DNA from: Coemansia sp. RSA 922
Taxonomy: Eukaryota; Kickxellomycota; Kickxellomycetes; Kickxellales; Kickxellaceae
Direction: 5' to 3'
Length of the DNA: 32,241 bases
Assembly: GCA_027577415.1 (NCBI GenBank)
Contig: JANBQS010000126.1
Location: forward strand, 1 to 32,241
Of the stretch, positions 6,106 to 14,250 are shown in pieces. The notes under the pieces are model-generated. The model saw nothing but the letters and a program-made list of their open reading frames with translations, searched no databases and had not been told where the DNA came from. A program made the translations under genes and the position numbers. Positions within the stretch are counted from its first letter, which is position 1, and the number at the start of each line of letters is the position of its first letter.

Positions 6106-8610
6106 ATGCCGCTACATCCACCCAATACTAGTGGTGACGTCGACTTTGTGGAGCTGTGCCCGTTTACAACCCCAGCTATTGTTGGCGATATTGAGCTCGA
6201 CTTTATGGCAAAGGCGGCGCGAGCAGCCGCCATCACTATACACAGCCAACTCCAAGAGCTTCGGCCGTATTTACTGCTACAACATGCACTGGATATCCCC
6301 GACTTTACGCTAAACATCTCGTCAGCCTTCCACGTAGTTCGCACGACAGTAGCTACTACAGACAATGTCGTCGACGGCGACACAGTGACGTACCAGTCTC
6401 TGAGCATGGCGTCGCGTCCCAAGATAGTATCGTTTATTCGCGACAAGATAGTATACTTGGGCCAAACTCGGCGGAGGTTTGTTGGGGTATCGGCTAATAC
6501 TACGCTTAATTATCTTTCTCCCGTGGAGCAGGCGGAACTAGTTCGGTTTAGTGACCCAGTCAACGAAATAAGCTTGGACGAGGAAGGTATGCAGAATTTG
6601 CCTCCATCCTGCTCCACCATTATTAACCCTGCGATGGCCGACCGACTAGAGCTGATTATTATCAGTGGGCCGCGACAAATTGGCAAGAGCCATATTATGT
6701 TGCAAGTAGCAGCGCTTTTTGCCAGCGAACCCTCGGTAGTCGTCCTATACGTTGGCGCATGCGGCGACCTAGTACTTAATGGCGGTGATAGCGACAGAGC
6801 AAAGTATATTCAGTTTATTGAACACGTAGTCTGCGCTTGTGCGGCTTATCCTGATGTCTCGCGAGTGGCAGACCGCTGGTATAGAGCTACGCGCATGGGT
6901 ACTGATTTGGGCTCGATGGGAATAGCGACTACGGTTTTTATGCGAGAGCTAAGCGATATGTGTGCCGAGCGCAATATCACTATAATCCTGTTCTTGGACG
7001 AGTACGAGTCCGTGATTGATATAGACCCGCTGCTAGCAGTCGTCAACATCCGTATTCTAATTGAGCGACTAGGCATAGTGGTCGTAGCCACGTCGTCGAC
7101 AAGCGACTCGGCTTTCTCATCTAGCCACACAAACCCCATTAGACACTTTTGTCACCAGTGCACTGTGACAGCGGTATTGCAAAGGGAAGAGGCTATGAAC
7201 GTGTTTCTAGCTACATATGGACACTTGGATATTAGCGATACAGGATTAGAGCGCATATTCGAGGCCGTCGAGTACCACCCACTGGATATAGTTCGCACGC
7301 TATCGCAGTACGAGAATAAGCGAGCGCTACTCGGAAACGTCGACGAATCTATAGTACTTGGCTCGTTGATTAGCGACGCGCTGTTTACTAGGAACCTGCG
7401 TATATCCCAGATGCACTTGCGCTATCTCCGCGACACGCTAATTGCTAAAGCCCGTGGCAAAGAGCTGAAGCACGATGGAATGGCTCGCGAAGTAATCTCA
7501 GTCGAGCAGTCGCCGCAACTACTAAAAGTAAAGCGGGAGATTATGAGGGCCGTATTCGCTATATACCACGGCCTTGACACCAAGCACTGCTCAGCTCGAG
7601 ACCTGCAGTTTGCCGAGCCCGACGCCAGCCCTATGGCGAATGTGAGGTGCTTTCCGGCGGCAGCAGCAGAAATAATGTATCAGGCGCATTTTTCAGGCTG
7701 CTCTGCTGATGAGCAATTCCAATGGCTGTTTGACAAAGTCCGCACTAAATTCGACGTAGAGCCACGCGTACGACTACGCTACTTTGACACTCTTGTGTTG
7801 GAATCAGGACATATACGAGGCGCCGCCCACAGGCTAGATAAGAGTAGTGGCGGGATGTTGGATATACGGTTCGTGCATTTGGCATCGTTTACTGGAAATG
7901 CGGGCCAGAGAGTCGAGCCGCGTTTGTGTATGACGTTTGCGCAGGCTGCTGAAGTAGTAGCCAAATTCGTTAAAGTCCAGCAGGCTAAACCACCTACCTA
8001 CGAGCCGGTCAGTTCTCACCGAGAGATTAGGTCTTCTGGAGCTATGCTGTACTTTCCGCGACTCGGTTTCAACGAGCCGTGGATGCCCGCAGATGTACGC
8101 TCGAACAGTCACTATGAGGGATCGTTTATGGTAGCAGTCGTACGTGTTGACCGGTTATTAGACGATAAAGTCGAGTGGGGTACTAGCGAGTTTGAAGTTA
8201 CTTGGGTAGCCAACGACCCGCTCAGCCCATCAATAGGGCAAAACAGTAGTGGGTCTGGCTCTCAACCAGTAGGCAAACAAGTACCTGAACTCTTCGCATT
8301 TGCTAGCAATGTGGGACCGCCCAAGGACATGACTGATTTTGACTCTACGTTTGGTGTTGGCGGCAGCTGGGCAGCCAAGGCCCTACGCATATTCCCCGAG
8401 ATCCAACGACTATGTGCAGAGCAGCTAGGCAATATGTCAAAGGTCCGGATATTGGCGGTGACAGCCGACGAGCGCTACAACGAGATAGTCACTGGCGATC
8501 TAGCCCGAGTCTTGGGCAGCGACAAGGCAGACGGTATCCGCGATACATCAGTAATGGGCATTTCGTCTTTAGGCCAGCAAGTATATTCACAACTATTAGC
8601 ACGTATCTAA
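6106..8610 (+). CDS. Large P-loop NTPase, Crinkler/RHS-like (uncertain)
   Basis: An 834-aa protein with a clear nucleotide-binding core: Walker A GPRQIGKS (188-195), followed by a strand like VVVLYVGACG, Walker B IILFLDEYES (Asp298/Glu299) and a sensor-like strand VVVATSS (about 325-331). The sequence around Walker A resembles the NTPase module of Crinkler and RHS-type proteins of fungi and oomycetes, where it precedes a nuclease-like or other effector domain. I could not identify the C-terminal 400 residues. No LFLAK-type N-terminus is visible. The frame is open to an ATG at 6007, which would add 33 hydrophobic residues; these derive from the T-rich leader and are probably not translated, though a signal anchor cannot be excluded. 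Its stop is 6 bp from the convergent J-protein stop. Confidence 0.55.
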   Translation: MPLHPPNTSGDVDFVELCPFTTPAIVGDIELDFMAKAARAAAITIHSQLQELRPYLLLQHALDIPDFTLNISSAFHVVRTTVATTDNVVDGDTVTYQSLSMASRPKIVSFIRDKIVYLGQTRRRFVGVSANTTLNYLSPVEQAELVRFSDPVNEISLDEEGMQNLPPSCSTIINPAMADRLELIIISGPRQIGKSHIMLQVAALFASEPSVVVLYVGACGDLVLNGGDSDRAKYIQFIEHVVCACAAYPDVSRVADRWYRATRMGTDLGSMGIATTVFMRELSDMCAERNITIILFLDEYESVIDIDPLLAVVNIRILIERLGIVVVATSSTSDSAFSSSHTNPIRHFCHQCTVTAVLQREEAMNVFLATYGHLDISDTGLERIFEAVEYHPLDIVRTLSQYENKRALLGNVDESIVLGSLISDALFTRNLRISQMHLRYLRDTLIAKARGKELKHDGMAREVISVEQSPQLLKVKREIMRAVFAIYHGLDTKHCSARDLQFAEPDASPMANVRCFPAAAAEIMYQAHFSGCSADEQFQWLFDKVRTKFDVEPRVRLRYFDTLVLESGHIRGAAHRLDKSSGGMLDIRFVHLASFTGNAGQRVEPRLCMTFAQAAEVVAKFVKVQQAKPPTYEPVSSHREIRSSGAMLYFPRLGFNEPWMPADVRSNSHYEGSFMVAVVRVDRLLDDKVEWGTSEFEVTWVANDPLSPSIGQNSSGSGSQPVGKQVPELFAFASNVGPPKDMTDFDSTFGVGGSWAAKALRIFPEIQRLCAEQLGNMSKVRILAVTADERYNEIVTGDLARVLGSDKADGIRDTSVMGISSLGQQVYSQLLARI

Positions 8611-8616
8611 TATATA

Positions 8617-9789
8617 TTATCTAAATCGCTTGAGCTCGTCGCAAGCAGGCAATGGCATGTCTTTAGCGGCCTGCAGTTTTGTCCGGTCATTGCCAATACC
8701 AAACCAGCCCTGTGCTTGGTGAATCGAGAACCGCTTATGCTCCTTCTCCTGCCGACACCTGCGCTGCAACCGAGAAACATATTGAGCCTCGACGTCGCGC
8801 TCAAAGGAACGCACCTCATGCGACGACGACGCAGTCTTAGCACCAAGCGACGAGCGAGCATACTCTGCGGGATCAACCCAGTATTTCACATTACGCGCGT
8901 ACGTGTGACGCAACTCCGTGTATGGCGGCGACATTTCGAACGAGTAGTCTGGCATAACGCTGCCTCCCAACAGAAACGCGAAAATCGCAACTACGAAGAA
9001 TAAGAGTGGTACAAACTGCACACAAGCCGTCCACAATGTCCTCTCAGAGTCATCCTCCTCACGCTGCTGCTGACGACCATGATTAGGAGACTGGAAATGC
9101 TGAGCGAACCGCACATTAGGACCAAACTGCACGCCAAAGCGGCCACCCGTATCGCCTCCAAAGAACATGTTGAAGAGATCTTCAGGCGAAAGTTCGTCTT
9201 GGAACATGGTCGCCGGCGCCCTACGTCTCTGCTGAGGCTGTTGTTGAGAAAAGCCCGAAGACCCATCAGCCACGCCATATCGGTCATAATGAGCTCGCTT
9301 ATCGGGGTCGCTAAGGATAGTAAAGGCATGAGCAACGAGCTTAAAGGCCTCGTCAGCGCCCGGCGCAAAGTTTTTGTCCGGGTGAAAAAGTAACGCAGAC
9401 TTGCGGTATGCCCGCTTCAGCTCAGCGTCGGTAGCCGTACGTTCGGCGTCCAACACTTTGTAGTAGTCGTGCTTAACAGAAATGACAGCCCGCACTGAAG
9501 CCAGTTGCTGTGGCGTATGTGTCCTCGTATTAGTATCCTCTTCCTTTGGCTTTGCTGTCGCTGACTTGCCGCGTGAACGTAATTCGGATTCAGGCTCCTT
9601 TTCTTCCCCCTTTTGTGGCGGTGGCGAACTGGTCTTCTCATACTCGGCTATCAGCTTCTCGCTCAAAGTCGTCGGATAAAGTGAATGAGACTTGCGAGCA
9701 ATGCGAAGTGCGCCGACGGAATCTCCCGCCAGCCACTTTTTCTGTGCAATATCTAGAGCACGAGCAGCCTCGTCGCGATTGACCTCCAT
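8617..9789 (-). CDS. ER membrane J-protein, DNAJB12/DNAJB14-like
   Basis: Hsp40 co-chaperone of 390 aa that should recruit cytosolic Hsp70 to the ER surface for membrane-protein quality control. Order: an N-terminal helical segment starting MEVNRDEAARALDIAQ, as in DNAJB12/14; a charged linker; the J domain at about 107-172 with the HPD triad (LLFHPDKN); a Gly/Phe/Gln-rich linker (DLFNMFFGGD); one membrane span at about 255-275 (FVPLLFFVVAIFAFLLGG); and a C-terminal DUF1977-type domain that would face the lumen. The start codon is ATG 9789, supported by the conserved N-terminus. No intron. Yeast Hlj1 is a related tail-anchored protein but lacks the long N-terminal part. Confidence 0.9.
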   Translation of the reverse strand: MEVNRDEAARALDIAQKKWLAGDSVGALRIARKSHSLYPTTLSEKLIAEYEKTSSPPPQKGEEKEPESELRSRGKSATAKPKEEDTNTRTHTPQQLASVRAVISVKHDYYKVLDAERTATDAELKRAYRKSALLFHPDKNFAPGADEAFKLVAHAFTILSDPDKRAHYDRYGVADGSSGFSQQQPQQRRRAPATMFQDELSPEDLFNMFFGGDTGGRFGVQFGPNVRFAQHFQSPNHGRQQQREEDDSERTLWTACVQFVPLLFFVVAIFAFLLGGSVMPDYSFEMSPPYTELRHTYARNVKYWVDPAEYARSSLGAKTASSSHEVRSFERDVEAQYVSRLQRRCRQEKEHKRFSIHQAQGWFGIGNDRTKLQAAKDMPLPACDELKRFR

Positions 9790-10033
9790 AAAGAAAAAAA
9801 TATGAGAAAGAAAATTTAAAAGATGAAGAAACGGACAAGAAACAGATAGTCAAAAAGCAGTGACAACCACAATGAAGGCGTTAAGCCGTAATCAAATAAA
9901 TGTCGTTAATCGTAGTATTAAGAAAGGAATAGAAAAGAAATAGAAATAGAAATATCGTAAGAGTAGACACCTAGTCCCTCAGAGTCGTTAAAAGGCATTG
10001 TCGCATATAGTACAAGAAAGATCGTCGCTCAGC

Positions 10034-11509
10034 TCATTGGCTTCCAGGCGGGAGTGTTGCGAACTCTAGCGCTGGCGATTGCGAGTGAGAGGCGGAATGC
10101 GAGTACGAAGCTTGGAAATGCTGCTGATCTTGATGTTGCTCAGACCCAGATTGGTCAGCAGACGAAGCGGCAGCAGCGGCAGCAGCCGCGGCAATAGAGT
10201 CGGCAGCCGCTGCGTAAAAGTCGGCAGCAGCGGCGGCGGCAGCAGCAGCAGTGACGTCGTCAGCACTCTGCTGCTGCTGCTGCTCTTCAGCAGCGCCCAT
10301 GTGCATGCCACCAGCGAGCCCGGCATTGACAAACGAGTGCGTCATATGCGAGTACTCGGGCTGGCTAATATGGGTCATGTCACCGGCGTAGTCCGACACC
10401 GGCGGCAATGCATAGTCGGCGACGGGCGGCAGGGCGTAGTCGTGCGAGTAGTCGGCAGGCATGGCAGCAGGCGAGTAGGAGACCATTGGCGCAATGTTCA
10501 TTTGCTGGTGGTGCATCAGCGATGGCATCTGCGCCACTTCAGCTCCTGAAGTAAAGTCAGGATAAGCATGGTGGCTCATGCCATGAGCGTCGTAGGGCGA
10601 CTGCGTAGCGTCAAAGAACGCTGCGCCCGAGCGAGCCGCCAGCTGCTTGCGCAGATCAGTGACGATAGAGGTACGAGCATTCGAGCCGCCAAACATATCA
10701 TTGGGCATCGTACGCGAGCGAGGCTTGGCAGTCAGCCGCTGAGCCGACTGGCCGAGACCAAGCGAGTCATTGCGGCTGCGTTTGCTGCTAGGAGTCGACA
10801 GATTATCAGCCGCCTCACTCTCAGAGTCATGGGCAGTCGAGTCGGCACGTCCACGCTTGCATTTCTTGAGATCGTAGACTTGCTTTTCCTCGCGGTACTT
10901 GGCCTTAAACACCTCCTTGACCTCGTCGCTCTCCTTGTGCCACCATTTGGCTGCCTCGCGCGAGATGTCAGTCTGGTTAATCTCGGGATTCTCCTTGCGC
11001 ATCTGAGCGATCTTGTGATTACGGTACATGATGAAAGCATTGCAGGGCTTCAGTGGTCTGTCCCTCTGCACAGCAGTTGAAGCGCGGCTCGCTGCCTTGC
11101 TCACTGGACGATGAACCGGTGCCGTGAGCCGCGAGTCGTGGATAGCCTGGTCGATGCTCTCGCCGACAGCGACGTACACTACGTGGTACCCGGGAATGTG
11201 CTCGACAAAGACAGCTCCGTCGTTGCTTATGGTCTGACGGACGTGGAATTCGGTAGTGGATCCGGACTGGCCGTCGTGGCAGAAGATGCCGCAGTCGCTG
11301 TCGTTGGCAATACGCGACGAGACTATCTGAGCGCCGGGCATGGGACCAGCCTTGGCCGACGCCGAAGAATAAGGGCTGCGAGCGTATGGTGGGGGCATCG
11401 GAGGCAGCTGCTCGTTGCTAGCCATCATCTGTGCTGGGTAACCCATTGGGTTCATCGGGCCGTTGTTGAACTGTCCGTTGCCGTACATGTGCGAAAAGGA
11501 GTCCATCAT
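10034..11509 (-). CDS. HMG-box transcription factor (MATA_HMG type)
   Basis: Predicted DNA-binding regulator of 491 aa. The HMG box lies at about 151-216: RPLKPCNAFIMYR, then NPEINQTDISREAAKWW and VFKAKYREEK. The opening Pro-x-Asn-Ala-Phe-Ile and the Trp pair fit the sequence-specific HMG class that includes MAT1-2-1, SexM/SexP and Ste11-type regulators. The rest is low complexity: a Met/Pro/Asn-rich N-terminus, a basic stretch after the box (possible nuclear signal), Tyr/Pro repeats (ADYALPPV twice), and a C-terminal tail with a five-Gln run and several polyalanine runs of up to nine. ATG 11509 opens an ATG pair; upstream open frame is translated leader with no protein character. Neighbours do not match the sexM/sexP locus (no triose-phosphate transporter or RNA helicase), so a mating-type role is not shown. 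Confidence 0.8.
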   Translation of the reverse strand: MMDSFSHMYGNGQFNNGPMNPMGYPAQMMASNEQLPPMPPPYARSPYSSASAKAGPMPGAQIVSSRIANDSDCGIFCHDGQSGSTTEFHVRQTISNDGAVFVEHIPGYHVVYVAVGESIDQAIHDSRLTAPVHRPVSKAASRASTAVQRDRPLKPCNAFIMYRNHKIAQMRKENPEINQTDISREAAKWWHKESDEVKEVFKAKYREEKQVYDLKKCKRGRADSTAHDSESEAADNLSTPSSKRSRNDSLGLGQSAQRLTAKPRSRTMPNDMFGGSNARTSIVTDLRKQLAARSGAAFFDATQSPYDAHGMSHHAYPDFTSGAEVAQMPSLMHHQQMNIAPMVSYSPAAMPADYSHDYALPPVADYALPPVSDYAGDMTHISQPEYSHMTHSFVNAGLAGGMHMGAAEEQQQQQSADDVTAAAAAAAAADFYAAAADSIAAAAAAAAASSADQSGSEQHQDQQHFQASYSHSASHSQSPALEFATLPPGSQ

Positions 11510-12238
11510 AAGAAAGAATGAATATAAAAAGATTGCTTGATTGTTTGATATGCCGGTGATGCCAAATGAATAAAAATGCAGAGGTATGTAAAAGAAGGCA
11601 GTTAAAAGAGTGCAAAATGGAGAATGGATGATAAGGCTGAAAAAGGGTAAAAGAGAGAAGAGACCCGTCTTTTGGCCTCGCTTAATATACTCCCATTTTG
11701 GCGGTTTGCTCTTTTTGTTTTCCTCCAAAAAAACATTTTTTTTGCCTTGCTTGCCTTTTGCATTCTTTCTAGGCATACATCTGTGCGCTTTCACAGAAAG
11801 GAATAGATCTCTCCCCCCACTTTCAAAGGCGTTCTTTGTAGGACCATCGGTCCATCCCTGCACTTTTTTTTTGTCGAACCGCGGTCCACGCATGCATTGT
11901 TAATCACACACACAAAGATTTGCTTTCTAAGTGCGCGCTGTCCTTTCTTATAAAGAAAAAATTGCAAGAATTTCTATAAATAAATCCACACCGCGTGTTT
12001 TTACTCTGCTCTTTCAAACTCACAACCTCCTCCCCGCGATTCTTTCTAGTCAAAGAAGGACCCTTGCACATCTCTCCTTTCCAACTCCACCCAACCCATC
12101 GTTGATTGGCCAAAGTCGGCAACGAAAAATAAAAATAAAAATAGAAAGAAAAAGAGAGACCAGTGCATCTTTCGCTTTGTTTCAAAGAAAATAAAAAGGA
12201 GGCGAATCTCATTGACATACAAAAAAAGAAAGAGGTAG
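11510..12238. promoter_or_regulatory. Upstream region of the HMG-box gene
   Basis: A 729-bp stretch with no credible gene on either strand. It is rich in homopurine/homopyrimidine runs and contains an A-rich simple tract near 12122-12160. The long open frame running through it in the HMG gene's frame is low in information and has no conserved domain. It probably holds the promoter and 5' UTR of the HMG gene and the 3' UTR of VPS55. It is the longest gene-free stretch right of 4609. Confidence 0.5.
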
Positions 12239-12716
12239 TTAAAAGTCGGACTGCGCACGGAAAAGTGTCGAATACACGATAATTGTTCCATACACCAACA
12301 ATCCACCGCCAATGCTCATCACCATAGCTGGTACAGCGATAATCCCTGAATGTGCCAATACCAAAGGTAATCCAAACCCTGATACCACTAGTATAGATGT
12401 AAGAAACCGTCCAAAATCTGCCACCGACGAACTTACATCTGCTAATGGGTCTGACGATACGTAGCGTCCAAATATCGCATTGGGCAAGGGTGCAAAGGCG
12501 TATGTAAACACTACGACAAGTGGCCACCAGTTTCCGTACAATGCGCAAGAAAGTATAGAGAGCAGAAACCCACACGCCAAGCAAACTGACAAACCGACGA
12601 TAGCTATGTTATATAAATTCACACTATCGTGTTAGCAAAATTAAAAAAAATCGTTGCCTTTATTGAATTTGCCAAGGGCAATCTGCCTCGTGCTTACTTC
12701 TAACACCCGCTGCCAT
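12239..12716 (-). CDS. VPS55: Vps55/LEPROT family endosomal membrane protein (two exons)
   Basis: Small four-span membrane protein of 127 aa that, with Vps68 in yeast, acts in late endosome-to-vacuole transport. Exon 2 (12239-12603) encodes the family body: ILSCALYGNWWPL, FAPLPNAIFGRY, ADFGRFLTSILVVSGFGLP. This exon has no ATG at its 5' end. Exon 1 is only 19 bases (12698-12716), from ATG 12716. A 94-bp intron (12604-12697) starts GTAAGC, contains GCTAAC as branch site and ends CATAG. Splicing gives the N-terminus MAAGVRTIVGLSVCLACGFL, which resembles the LEPROT N-terminus as I recall it. The fit of donor, branch, acceptor and reading frame makes the model convincing. An alternative acceptor at the preceding TAG would create an immediate stop. 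Confidence 0.88.
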
Positions 12717-12933
12717 TGTGTTCAAATTCAAAATAACGACAATAAAAGTATAATAATAAAAAGGGGAAAAGTATTACAAGAGAGAAAAAAAAAAAAGAAA
12801 GAGCTTGTTGCATTTCTCTAGTTTGCATTTCCTTACTCCGCCTCTATTATGTGCCCTCATCCTGCATGGGGAAAGTATTCGTCGTATCACATGATGGCTT
12901 ACTCTACCGCCCAAAAAAAAAGTCCTGCGTTGT

Positions 12934-13836
12934 TTAGAACAGCACGGCAAAGTTCTGAGTCCAATAACGATTATTCTGTCCAAAGCCAACCAGTTTAAAG
13001 TCGCCAATCATATTAGCATAGTGACCAGGACTATTAGCCCAACTCTTGAGAACAGAGGGAATGTCGGGTGCAGTAGAGGCAACATTTTCTCCTAATGATT
13101 GCCATTTAAGGCCTGCCGCCGTACAACGAGCTCCCAATGTGCCGCCGCTATCGTCGTGTGTTATCCGTGAGATAGAGTTTTGGTAGATTGAGTGCTGCTG
13201 TGCTACTTGGCTTAGTCGTGCGTCCAATACTAGTGGAGGTTTGTTGGCTTTGGCTCGGATTGCGTTTAGTTGGTTGAGCATGTCTTGCTCCCAGTTGTTT
13301 GGCGCATTCGTAGAAGGTTTGTTCTCAGGCTTGGACGGCGATACATTATTTGGTTTAGGAGCTGGTGGTGGAACTGGTTTTGGCGGCGGTGGTGGTGGAG
13401 GTGGCGGAGGAGGTGGTGGAGGTGGCGGAGGAGGTGGTGGAGGGGGTGGAGGTGGAGGTGGTGGAGGAGGTGGAGGCGGAGGCGGAGGTGGTGCTGGTGG
13501 TTCTGGTGGCGGAGGTACTGGCAGTTCAGATGGTATGACTGAAGGCTCTAGTGGTGGTGGCGGTGGCACAGATGGTTCTGATTGTTCTGGTGGTGGAGTT
13601 GGCATAGACGAAGAGGACGTAATAAACTTTGGATAGCTGAATGGATCATCTTCTGGTCCAGGCACTTGGACACCGTTTGCCATATACTTTATGGCGAATA
13701 CAGTAACCGTCTCCAATGGCAGTTCATTATTCTGACGACGAATCAAACTATTGGTTTCAGCTGGTACACCATGGACAAGCCCGCTTGTCAAAATGGCTGA
13801 TACGGCTGCAACCAAGAAACCCGCATGAAAACGCAT
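12934..13836 (-). CDS. Secreted CAP/SCP-domain (PR-1-like) protein with polyproline linker
   Basis: Predicted secreted protein of 300 aa. ATG 13836 gives a signal peptide (about 1-23, MRFHAGFLVAAVSAIL). A Ser/Pro-rich stretch follows, then 37 consecutive prolines (codons 13381-13491), a Pro/Lys/Asn linker, and a CAP domain over the last 120 residues. CAP landmarks visible: the helix WEQDMLNQLNAIRAKANKPP, a His in QQHS, HDDSGG, GENVA, and SPGHYANMIGDFKLVGFG with the second His, then RYWTQNF. Fungal PR-1-like proteins (Pry family) bind and export sterols or lipids; some are virulence or wall proteins. Ligand unknown here. The proline rod probably holds the domain away from the wall. The frame extends to 13857 without ATG. 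Confidence 0.88.
   Translation of the reverse strand: MRFHAGFLVAAVSAILTSGLVHGVPAETNSLIRRQNNELPLETVTVFAIKYMANGVQVPGPEDDPFSYPKFITSSSSMPTPPPEQSEPSVPPPPPLEPSVIPSELPVPPPPEPPAPPPPPPPPPPPPPPPPPPPPPPPPPPPPPPPPPPPPPKPVPPPAPKPNNVSPSKPENKPSTNAPNNWEQDMLNQLNAIRAKANKPPLVLDARLSQVAQQHSIYQNSISRITHDDSGGTLGARCTAAGLKWQSLGENVASTAPDIPSVLKSWANSPGHYANMIGDFKLVGFGQNNRYWTQNFAVLF
13381..13491. repeat. GGN trinucleotide tract encoding 37 prolines
   Basis: An uninterrupted run of GGN-type triplets on the plus strand (CCN on the coding strand) within the CAP gene. All four proline codons occur, and a longer imperfect sub-repeat (GGTGGCGGAGGAGGTGGTGG) is visible twice, so the tract has grown by unit duplication rather than pure triplet slippage. 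Its length is likely variable between strains. Confidence 0.9.
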
Positions 13837-14250
13837 GAGAAAATAATATCTGGTCAACAGAAATGCACGATAATGTTATAAAATATATATGTATAGTGAC
13901 AGAAGAAAGAATAGGAAAAAAAAGGGAATGTCCAAGAATAGGATGCAAATTTATGAGGTAGGAGAAAAAAGAGAGACTTGACATGCCCTTTTCATCTTTT
14001 AAAAAAAAACCCTTTCCTTTGAGTAAGAATTGGTCTTTGAACCAAAAAAAAATGCTGGCCAACACCAATTTCTTTTTATTAAAAAGGAAACATATCCTTT
14101 TGTGCCATCACGCTCCTCCTTTGCTACAATAGCCAAGCATGGCCAAGCCAAAGAAGAAAGAGAGAGCTCAACCTCCCTTTCTTGGCAACCACCTTTTTTA
14201 CAGTAATTTGAAATTTGCTAATTGGCCTGTATAGATAATACGTAAATAAC
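13837..14250. promoter_or_regulatory. Region between CAP gene and F-box/LRR-like gene
   Basis: 414 bp without a gene. The part next to 13836 contains an AT-rich stretch (ATAAAATATATATG near 13876-13891) that could serve as the CAP core promoter. The rest holds poly-A/T runs and presumably the 3' UTR of the next minus-strand gene. Nothing else recognised. Confidence 0.4.

Noticed and set aside
8930..8950. TTCGA-containing segment as possible tRNA T-arm
   Set aside because: No acceptor stem, D-arm or anticodon arm fits around it, and it lies within the J-protein coding sequence.
10079..10549. Plus-strand open frames opposite the HMG gene
   Set aside because: Products of the alanine/glutamine codon repeats read in antisense.
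11510..11893. 128-residue in-frame extension of the HMG protein
   Set aside because: Low-information translation of a purine/pyrimidine-rich region, with no conservation signal; the ATG pair at 11504-11509 begins protein-like sequence.
11904..12584. 226-codon minus-strand open frame
   Set aside because: It overlaps VPS55 exon 2 in another frame and is Cys/Phe/Arg-rich without domain character.
12610..12622. GTG start for VPS55 in exon 2
   Set aside because: A GTG start is unlikely in a fungal nuclear gene, and the spliced exon 1 model restores the family N-terminus with good splice sites.
13241..13636. Plus-strand polyglycine open frame
   Set aside because: Antisense reading of the CAP gene's proline tract; no start context or conserved domain.
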